Shown piece after piece: positions 55,949-64,000 of a stretch of 64,000 nt of DNA (within the stretch, counting starts at the first letter, position 1; the number at the start of each line of letters is the position of its first letter). A program made the translations under genes and the position numbers. The notes under the pieces are model-generated. The model did no database searches and was not told the DNA's origin. It worked only from the letters and a program-made list of their open reading frames with translations. The DNA is from Actinostola sp. cb2023 (lineage: Eukaryota > Cnidaria > Anthozoa > Actiniaria > Actinostolidae), in contig JAUJYZ010000157.1 of the NCBI GenBank assembly GCA_033675265.1, positions 105,001-169,000 on the forward strand, given 5' to 3'.

Positions 55949-57572
55949 AAACTCAAAAATAATTCACCTGCAAAATTTCAGCGATTTTTCAATTGGGGAA
56001 GATATAATGAGGAATTACCTTAAGCTTACAACTAAGCTGATTTCGCATGTCACAACCAACAGCACAAGAGACCTAGAACTAGCTCTTTTATACATCTTCC
56101 ACAAAAAAGATGAAGGATCTCCCTTATTTGCCTTCTAACTCTTTTTGTTTTCTTTGTTTTCTACTTCTTGCCTCGTAGATTTTTCCATTACAGTGTTTTT
56201 GATTAGCGATGACTCATTATCTCTTCGTAATGTGGTGACTTGTAAACGCGGCAGCGTTGAAACTTACAGTTAAAGTAATGGAAATTGACCAAAAACAACC
56301 GCTCATGACAGAAAATCAAAAACTAAATTCAAAAAACTAAAACGATAACAATTTCAAACAACTATCAAGGATTCAAAATGTGTTTATATCATTTACAAAA
56401 TAATTAACACGGCGAAAATTTACCAAGGGTCAAAATATGCCCTTCAAATCAAAATCTTCAGTTTTTCAAAAACCAGGAGAAAACGACAATCATATAAAAT
56501 CGCTTTTCAATATTTACCCTTCGAGTTTGGAACCAAAATGGACATCATGGTAAGCTTCGTCTCTTCCTGTCTTCCGATTGTTATTCGGAATAACACGATC
56601 GACACACGAGGCTCCGAAAGAGAAGTCGTTTTGCACTCGTTAAATTCGTTCCCAGACTCCCAAAATATGCGCCCGTCCAATATGGCGGCTGGTTACACTC
56701 GAACGTGCTGTTTTTCGAAGCGCGCGGGCCCGCCGTGAATTAATTCACTCTAACCATAGTGTTGTATGTGAAGTTTATAGAACGAGAGACTGAGACAAGT
56801 GACCCATGTAATTGCCAAATAACGTACTCAGCCGGAGTGAATACAAAGAAAACGAAAACTCCAGGCTGTTCATGCAAACGCTGCAAATATTTATTTATCC
56901 GATTTGTGCAGTATCGACTAGTCAAATAAGCAAATAAAGCCCGAATTACGACCGATGCTCGATCGCGATGAAGCGACAGTTGCTGCTACAAGTACAACAG
57001 CGAGGAAAGGGACAGATAATTATATATTGACAGTCCTATCAGAATAAGATAGCAAAAGTTATATAGTAGTCGGGGCTTGTTTGCATTTACAAATATTTTA
57101 ATTTATAGACTTGTAAGTTCTTCTTTGAGAACATAATAATTCGAGTGAAGTCAGTTTGGTATCAAGCGTTCGGCTTACTTTCCTACCTCCTTTGAACCCT
57201 CCTTTAGTACTAGCTCCAGAGCTAGGAGATGTCTAGCGAACTCAGAAATCTGTATTCTATATTCCCAATAAGCTTGTCGCCTGAATACATTCGTTATCAA
57301 CCACTACCTTGCTGGCGGCCGCCATGAGAGAAGCCATCGTTCTCGTCGATTAAATAAAAAACGTATAAACTTGGACTTCAAACCAAAAATAACTACTTGA
57401 AAATACGAAATAGACAGTTGTGCTGGTGACTTATAGTTGCCCACTGGTGTGTTGCGCTGCTCAAGCATGGCAAGGTAAACATGTATACATTTTGTCTGCG
57501 CATGCGTTAGAATTTAGATTTGAAAGTGATTTGCCGCCATTTTCTTTGCAAATTGCACTGCGGTCGGAGATT
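55949..57572. other. Spacer, no gene supported
   Basis: Short frames without domains. 56640-56740 and 57300-57340 are GC-richer and contain ATGGCGGC-type words, as promoter or first-exon regions often do. No coding exon could be defined. Confidence 0.4.
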
Positions 57573-58618
57573 TAGTGAGCGATCTTCGTCTCTAGAATGA
57601 TGTTCAAGAAAATATTTGAAAGGAAATCAATAGTCTGCCTACTTTTGTTTTACTGTAGATGATTTGTTTCCGTATAAAGGTCGTAGATGATAAAATATCA
57701 AGGAACAAAATCCGCCAAAACAAGGAGTTATCCTAAAACCAGCTACATTGTCCTTTGGGTTTATTCTCATCGAAGATGATTTCAAGAGATACTTCACAGT
57801 GAACGTTAGTACTGATATATTGAAGGTCACATTCTGTGAATTTGAGTTCTCTACATTCAAGTATTCTCAAAGTATTTTGCTCGGTTCAGTTGGGTATTTA
57901 TCATTTTTGTACGTATTTTCCTAACATTCCTACCTAAAGAACAATACTTATTAACTAGCCCCCCAGCCGAAAATAGCACAAATTGACTTCTTCTAAGCTT
58001 ATTCTTTGCATTCGAGAACTTATTTTAAGCTGAAAAATTGTCCCTCGATGTGAGATCGTATTATTTTGGTACTATGGTATCAGTACACTCTATTTGTTAT
58101 GATTTTGACTGATTTTCATCGCTGGTGTATACCATATTACAAACACTCTATGTGTTGAAGTTTATTGTAAAGGATAGCTTAATTCTTCATTTTTATGGAC
58201 TTCTTAGAATCAGTTGTAAACCGTTTGATATAAGTTTGATTCACATTGAGTTTTTATTCAGCATTGTGCTTGCGAATCGTTTATCTGAATTGGTGACGTG
58301 TCAAACTAAATTATAAGAAAACCTCTCTTAGTAGCTCACCCCCCAGCAATTTTCTTCCGTGATTTATTGCTTCACTCATGCTAGTTTCGTAAGGTCTTGT
58401 TTGTTGGAGTTGAAAAATTGTCCCTCTTGCTTTGCGGTGGATTTGAAGTGTCCAAGTATCACTCATTCACCCGACTTCTCCGTAGAAATGTTGCCTTGTT
58501 TTGGCGGATTTTGTTCCATTATACGGGAAAAAATATCCACAGCACCACAAAAGTAGGTGGACTATTGATTTCCTTTCAATGATTTTCTAAAACTTTATTA
58601 TAGAGACGTAGATCGCTC
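57573..58618. mobile_element. Inverted-repeat DNA element with diverged arms
   Basis: TTTAGTGAGCGATCTTCGTC at 57573 onward is mirrored at about 58470-58618. The arms share TTGAAAGGAAATCAATAGTC and ACAAAATCCGCCAAAACAAG but are visibly diverged, so it is older than the other elements here. The internal frames (58359-58582) show no known domain. Confidence 0.7.
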
Positions 58619-58724
58619 ACTAAATCTTCCACAGCAGTGCACTTGGCAAAACAATAGCGATACTTCATGTTTACAAACATTAACATTGTGATGTAAATAT
58701 GCCAACCATTTCCACAAAGACTTC

Positions 58725-59728
58725 TCACACGTTTTGTTTCAACAGCCAATCGATCTCTGGTTGGCACATCGTTGGCACATGAATGACAAAAGCTGAAGTA
58801 TCGATTATACAAATAGGTACTTTGAAATCTGAATCCAAACGCCTGCGCAGACAAAATGTACACATGCTGGCAAGGTATGGATCTTTCCCGTCACGCTTGG
58901 CTTTCTCTAGTGTCCTCTTGACAGTGTGCACAGTTTTCTCCACAAGACCATTCGATTGTGGGTACTTGGGACTCGATGTAGCGTGTGAGAACTTCCAGAC
59001 AGCTGCAAACTTTGCAAATTCGTAGAGCTATACTGTGGTCCGTACGTTGTCTGACATACCAGAGAGACTTCAGTCTCTCTGGTATGCCGTGTCTCGCGAA
59101 GAACTGCTTTAACTTCTCGATGACAGTTGTAATAATCAACAACTACTACGATGTATTTGACGCCGTTCCATGTGAACAGATCAGTGGCTGCGATTTGCCA
59201 AGGGTACTGATGGATTTCGTGTGGTATCATCGGTTCTTTGGCGTTGCTGTTTCTGAGCTCTTGGCAGATTGAACAATTTGTTACAGTGTCCTCGATCTGT
59301 TTGCTCATTCCGGGCCTGAACACCAATTCTCGGGCTCGTAGCTTGCTTCTCTCGATACCGAGATGTCCTTCGTGGATCTGTGCTAGAACATCTTTCCGCA
59401 ATGCCTGAAGGACAATTATACTTTCACCTTTAAAAATAAGACCATCGATAACACAAAGCTCGTCTCTGATTGGCCAATATTCACGTATACTGTTTTTGGT
59501 GCATTTTGCCTGTGTTTTGGCCATCCTTCTTGAATCGTCTCGATCAGCTCGACCATTATTTTGTCGTTGGCTGTTTCCCGACGCAGTTCAGCTAGCTTCT
59601 TGTCGCTAACTGGTAGGTTTTCTGTCATGTTGTGAACATACAATACAAGATCGTCGTCCTCGTCGCCTGTAGTTGGAAGGTGTGCCCTCGAGAGCTTATC
59701 TGCAGTATAGAGTTCCTTTCCAGACTTG
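58725..59728 (-). pseudogene. Ty3/gypsy integrase, decayed
   Basis: Minus-strand frames give the end of the RNase H-integrase linker (YTADKLSRAHLP near 59690). The H2C2 zinc finger follows (HEGHLGIERSKLRARE...CSICQE, about 59300-59240). The start of the catalytic core (ATDLFTWNGVKYIVVVVDYY) is next, then shifted pieces including KTVHTVKRTLEKAKRDGKDP down to 58850. Frameshifts and stops are present throughout its second half. Confidence 0.8.
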
Positions 59729-59876
59729 TAATTTTTCTATTATTCTATAATTTATCTATTATATTTATATTTATATTTCTCTATACAGAGCCCTTCTGAA
59801 AATCAGCTTTGCTGACGTAGGCCGTCTGTCAAAAGATTTTATAAATAAAATAAAATAAATAAATAAATAAAATGTA
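59729..59876 (+). mobile_element. LINE 3'-tail insertion in the gypsy remnant
   Basis: Low-complexity AT sequence, then TGACGTAGGCCGTCTGTC and a tail of TAAA units. It separates the RNase H and integrase parts, which are continuous in family members. Most likely a very short 5'-truncated non-LTR insertion. Confidence 0.5.
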
Positions 59877-60224
59877 CTGGAGGTCGATCATGTTGTAACG
59901 TTGTAGTCGAAGTAGCATGCGCTGTAATCTTGCTGGTGCCTTGTCCAGCGATTTGGTTATGATGGAAACCAGCGGTATGTGGTCTGTTTCCACTGTCACT
60001 TCCTTGGCGTAAATATACTGATGGATACGTTCACATCCAAATACTACATATACCACTGCTAGCAACTCTTTCTCGATCTGCGCGTACTTGCATTCGGTTT
60101 CTGTAAGCGAACGAGAAGCGTAGGCGATCGATGAACCGCCCTGCATCAGTACTGCTCCTAGCCCAGACTTACATGCATCTACTTGTAAACCAACTGGCTG
60201 CTTGGGGTCGTAATACTTCAACAC
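59829..60224 (-). pseudogene. Ty3/gypsy RNase H
   Basis: LQVDACKSGLGAVLMQ, IAYASRSLTETECKYAQIEKE and VETDHIPLVSI are the standard RNase H blocks of Ty3/gypsy Pol. The frame enters the inserted AT-rich DNA at its end. A stop near 60273 separates it from the RT part. Confidence 0.85.
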
Positions 60225-60272
60225 TCCTGTACTCGTCTCCGTCAGAAGTTTCTTGATGTCGTTGAACGACTG

Positions 60273-60760
60273 TTAATTTTCATGGCGCTCGGTCCAGTGC
60301 CAGGCAACATCTTTCTTTAGAAGCTCGCGTACGGGTGATGTGACTTCTGAGATATTTGGCAAGAACTTCGCCACATAATTCACCATCCCAAGTAGTCGCT
60401 GGATGCCGTGCTTGTCCTCGGGGGTCGGCATACTGGTGATTGCCTCCAACTTGGAAACATCTGGCTTTACTCCGTCAGTAGTAAGTCGTACATGTCCAAT
60501 GTACAAAACTTCTGAACGTCGAATCTTACACTTGTCGTGGTTGAGCTTCAGATTGCTCTCTCTTGCCCTCTGTAGAGTTTTCTCTACCCTTTCGTCGTGT
60601 TCCTCTCGTGTGCGTCCCCAAACGAGGATGTATGTCATCAATGTCGGCTTAGACTTCTGAAAAGTCTTGAAACAAATCATGCAATCTCTTATGCCGGAAA
60701 CACTTCTTGGGCACCATGTGAATATGGTATGGAGCAGTAGGAAACGTTTCTAGTCGACGA
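60273..60760 (-). pseudogene. Ty3/gypsy reverse transcriptase, C-terminal part
   Basis: Clear blocks are ILVWGRTREEHDERV, LNHDKCKIRRSEVLYIGHV and LLGMVNYVAKFLPNISEVTS, the palm end and thumb of RT. Before 60680 the sequence is broken by shifts, with traces of the PFGI-SAQEVF region near 60700. No LTR was found on either side, so this is an internal relic. Confidence 0.85.
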
Positions 60761-60789
60761 CGTCTTCTTTAATCTCCGATTACCATGTG

Positions 60790-60941
60790 ATACACTCATT
60801 TCGATAAACTTAGTCACCCATAAAGCTTCGAAGGTGAGACCGATGAGGATCCTGGGTTGGTTAAAATGTATGTACCCATGGTCCTTCTTGGTCTCATCTT
60901 CGAAGCTTTTCGGGTGACTAACTTTATCGAAATGAGTGTAT
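60790..60941. mobile_element. 152-bp MITE with TA ends
   Basis: ATACACTCATTTCGATAAAC and about 30 more bases are mirrored at the right. The TA on each side fits a Tc1/mariner-type duplication. It lies at the upstream edge of the gypsy relic. Confidence 0.85.
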
Positions 60942-61020
60942 ACAATGAGTATTATACCAAGTGTCACGTGGTATAGTAATTGAAGTTAACCAAACTTCAC
61001 ACACGTCTCAGAAAAAATCT

Positions 61021-61099
61021 GAGCCCCAGATGGGATTTGAACCCATGACCCTCCGGTTGCAAGTCGGATGCTCTGCTCTAATCACTGAGCCTGGCACTC
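61021..61099 (-). tRNA. tRNA-Ala(TGC)-like sequence, probably pseudogene or SINE head
   Basis: The minus strand shows a D-arm (GCTCAGTGATTAGAGC), an anticodon loop CTTGCAA (TGC, Ala), a T-arm ATGGG-TTCAAAT-CCCAT, and an acceptor stem GAGTGCC/GGGGCTC with one mismatch. Five extra bases (AGAGC) are duplicated between the D-arm and the anticodon arm, and one anticodon-stem pair is mismatched. A T-run (polymerase III stop) follows at 61018. Functional use is doubtful. Confidence 0.6.
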
Positions 61100-62183
61100 T
61101 TTGGTGAGCTAGGGTCTTAACTTGGGTTAATATGTGACATACGGGCTGAAATACTACAACCACAAAGATATGTCGAAGTATGTGAAGTTTCATAATATTT
61201 TTCCCGTGGGATCATTTAAGAGAGCCAATTACCGTGCAGCATGCGAGGCTATGTTTATTTCAGCCAGTCACAATCACAGCGGTCCCTAGCGGTCGTAAAG
61301 TTGAAAAATTTAAGGTAATTCCCTTGTTTTGCATTGCGCACGCTCTACTGCGCACGATTCTGAAGCTCGCGCGAGCTCGCGCACATTGGACTGAGATCAT
61401 CGGAAATCGTTAAATATTTCAAGTGTAACTGAAGTTTTTTCAAAATAAATTAAATCGAAAACGAGCATGGTGACCCCCATTTTTTATTTGAGATTTTTAA
61501 TAAAATCGGTGCTGCGTATTATATATCAAAATATCGAGGAACGTTTATTGGCTAAATTTTGAAATATTTTGATGAGAAGAGTTAAAATGTGCGATTTCTG
61601 GACGTTCGTAGAGGCGAGCAAACTTGTATGTTTCGTTAATATTTCAACAATCATGGTCATTCAATTACTTTGATAGATTTAGTAGTATAGCTTAACTAGT
61701 AAACTTCGAATTATATGTACATTATGTTGTAAGGAAGTACTTTGAACCGAGAAAAAAGGTTTTTGATTACAACTGCCGGTTGCTATCACACTTCGCAATA
61801 AAACCTATAAATTGATATATTTGAAGAGCATCTAGCGCGAAAACAAGCATGGTGACCCACTATTTTTATTACATTTTTGAAACACCCTAGGTGTGTCAAA
61901 TGACTATACGAAGTTTCAGATCAAATTTATTTTAGTTTCTTCGCCCTCGTTGTCTATGAGCTAAGATAGTCAACTCGGCAGGAGCCTCGTTGACTATCTG
62001 CTCATAGCCAACTCCGACTCGTTGTCTAATTGTTTTAGTATAATCAAACTAGCATACTTAATTTTATACCAATATTTATTGTTTAATTTGCATAAGTAAT
62101 AAGAATTTTATGCTAGTCATAACTCCATAAGTACACATTTGGCTGAACTAATCGAGCTGTTTAGTTTTACCATCAACTGAACA
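61100..62183. other. Spacer, no gene seen
   Basis: Contains GGTGACCC motifs near 61468 and 61851 like those at 52924 and 53292, and a partial inverted repeat around GAGCTAAGATAGTCAACTCG near 61959. No coding region. Confidence 0.4.
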
Positions 62184-62382
62184 AATAGACCTCTTTAGCT
62201 TGTATGCAAATTGCCCATTTCAGATCATGTGATGTAAACATGATATTCTCTGGAGAATTGTTCCTTTATATTTCTGAAATTTATTCGTTCATATTGAAAG
62301 GACTAATTCTCCAGAGAATATCAATGTTTACATCACATGATCTGAAATGGGCAATTTACATACGAAGCTAAAGAGGTCTATT
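62184..62382. mobile_element. About 199-bp MITE with 75-bp arms
   Basis: AATAGACCTCTTTAGCTTGT onward to TATTCTCTGGAGAAT is mirrored at the right end with two or three differences. No clear target duplication could be identified. Confidence 0.85.
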
Positions 62383-62427
62383 GAAAACTAAACCAGAAAA
62401 GTTGGTTCTTTTGTTGAAAAACTTTCA

Positions 62428-62781
62428 TCAATCAAATAACAAATGAACAAAACACGAGTCAAGAGTGGTGTAGCCTTCGTTTATTATCTTTATCGCTATC
62501 AGTATTCCCTTTGACTTTGTCTTCGCTAAGGTTGAAGAATCGGCCCGAATTCGAAAAATCTTCAACTTTAACGGTCGTTTCTCGCTCAGTTTCTGCAGTG
62601 TCAGCCAAAGAAAACTTGCTTGAATTGTCAATGAGATGTCTATATTTATGTGCTTTTTCCATTTCTTGTTCTTTAGATTTGTTTCTCGGTCTATTTTAGC
62701 TCTTTTTAGCGAGAAAACAACTATCGGGTTTGTCCGCCATCTTGATCTTGCTTCATCGCCGTTCACGACAGTGGTTACCAT
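62428..62781 (-). pseudogene. Unknown charged protein fragment
   Basis: Overlapping minus-strand frames exist. The more protein-like one runs from a MADKPDSCFLAKK start near 62740, has one stop near 62700, and continues as 62662-62459 with an acidic, Lys-rich composition. It resembles the N-terminus of recombinase-like proteins in repeats but shows no defined domain. A CGCTACTAGGGG hairpin (62789-62827) stands upstream. I do not recognise it. Confidence 0.25.
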
Positions 62782-62827
62782 GGTGATTCGCTACTAGGGG
62801 ACTATCACTATTAGACCCCTAGTAGCG

Positions 62828-63678
62828 TAGCCAATCAGATTGCAGGATATGTGATAGACCACTAGTTAACAATTATTCCACTCAATCTCGTCGTACATGG
62901 CTGATAGCCAACTCGGCTATTTTATTATATACACGGCAACCACTGGATTGTAAATATGTTTTCCGTAAAAGTAATTTGTATTTCCGCTTTTCGTACAAAA
63001 CATTTCCGCCATGCATGCGTACAACGCGGTACAACACAACCAAGCGATAACGTGTTTACCAAACGTTTCTTGATCGATGAAATCCAAGTTTTAAAAGCTT
63101 CTGTGTTACTTTATCTTCCAAAAATGTCGTCTGAATCACACCAAAAGACTTCGAAAACAATGCTAAAGGATTGAGAACTACAAGTTCAAAGCCGAAATTC
63201 TTGAAATCTTGGACAATGTTGAGGAAACCAACGAGGTTGTTTTGACGAGTTTACTTCTCGGCATTCGAGGCCGTTGGAGTTTGGTTTTCGCCTCCTAAAT
63301 GACTTTCAACGTGGATATTCACAGTTTTACTATTACCAGGCAGTTCTAGACATATCTGGTTCTTTTTCTCATAATTTGGTACACATCCTACAATTGTATA
63401 ACCATCGGAATGATATTTGTTTCGCGTGAATGGTGAGTTTATTTCTTTGTAAAAATATCAGTCAACAAATCTCATCCGTGTTTTTCGTCCCGAAAACCAT
63501 GTAAGAAGCAATTTTCATTGCCACAAAACATATCTTAGTTTTAAATGTACTCAGTTTGTACTTTATTCGGACCTTTTTTTATTGAGAATCTATCGAGAAG
63601 AAAAGGAAAACTTCGCTCGCAAATTTAGAAAATTGTTCGGCCATTTTGACAGATTTCTCTACTCACGGTATATTTAGT
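62828..63678. other. Spacer, no gene supported
   Basis: Short frames only (for example 62956-63174). Nothing recognisable. Confidence 0.4.
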
Positions 63679-63861
63679 AAATAAACCCCTTCTGGCGACT
63701 GGTATATCGGCTGATAATGTCCGCGGCTGAGAGATGGTCCGAAAAATGAACAGTTGGCCGAGAAGCGAAGCTTCGAGGGCAACTGTGATATTTTGAGGAC
63801 CATCTCTAAGCCAAGGACATTATCAGCCGATATACCAGTAAGCCAGAAAGGGGTTTATTTA
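63679..63861. repeat. Inverted repeat, about 63-bp arms
   Basis: AATAAACCCCTTCTGGC and then GGTATATCGGCTGATAATGT are mirrored at the right with a few differences. The loop is about 55 bases. MITE-like. 63862-64000 holds nothing further. Confidence 0.8.
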
Positions 63862-64000
63862 TTTTATTACCCTTCGATAAATTTTCTACGTCGATTTGAA
63901 TGTTGAAGAAACCGAAACAAAATGACGGATGAAGAAAACAAGTTTCATCGAGTTCAAAAATCCGTTCCGTTTGAAATATTTTCATGTGTAAACTTCTAAA

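Noticed and set aside
61021..61099. Functional tRNA-Ala gene
   Set aside because: A five-base duplication and stem mismatches make normal folding unlikely, so it is reported only as tRNA-like.

Overview
The window is metazoan DNA that is almost entirely repeats. AT-rich spacers, spliced genes, BEL/Pao and Ty3/gypsy retroelements, tRNA-type SINEs, many MITEs and RecQ-like and DUF6589-like genes fit an invertebrate, most likely an anthozoan cnidarian such as a coral. The organism call is inference from remembered repeat motifs, not a match. I see one plausible host-gene exon, a death-effector-like exon at 38724-39024, and no prokaryotic features.

Layout. 265-7520 is an LTR retroelement on the minus strand with equal 818-bp LTRs and a CGAG target duplication. 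It has gag, protease and envelope-like reading frames but no reverse transcriptase or integrase. It sits inside a copy of a dispersed family, called R1 here. 8848-23196 is a BEL/Pao element (228-bp LTRs identical by eye, GAGTA duplication). Its gag is split by a 7.9-kb cassette (about 9733-17650) holding a spliced DUF6589-like gene and a convergent RecQ-type helicase gene cut off before its Walker A motif. A 648-bp MITE with a 9-bp duplication sits in the same BEL element. 24000-27680 holds MITEs, a GGTTATAAGCC minisatellite, a foldback element and a 370-bp (TAATG)n tract.

27991-32154 is a palindrome with 2-kb arms, each carrying the same truncated LINE. 32995-35705 holds a complete R1 insertion next to a paralogous empty site, which defines its ends. 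35777-36484 is a GGACAC minisatellite. 39530-46682 has further R1 copies. 42995-44727 and 49690-52830 are arms of an inverted segmental duplication whose differences are mobile-element insertions that can be read against empty sites in the other arm. 53838-55948 is a 118-bp satellite that flips orientation inside the array. 58720-60960 is a decayed Ty3/gypsy pol, followed by a tRNA-Ala-like sequence and more MITEs.

How it fits together. Most reading frames belong to mobile elements. The candidate of greatest interest is the DUF6589-RecQ cassette: it retains introns, lies inside a BEL copy with identical LTRs, and so probably arrived recently as DNA. I could not compute identities, run homology searches or fold RNA. 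Family names are from recognised motifs. Copy counts and identities are estimates by eye.
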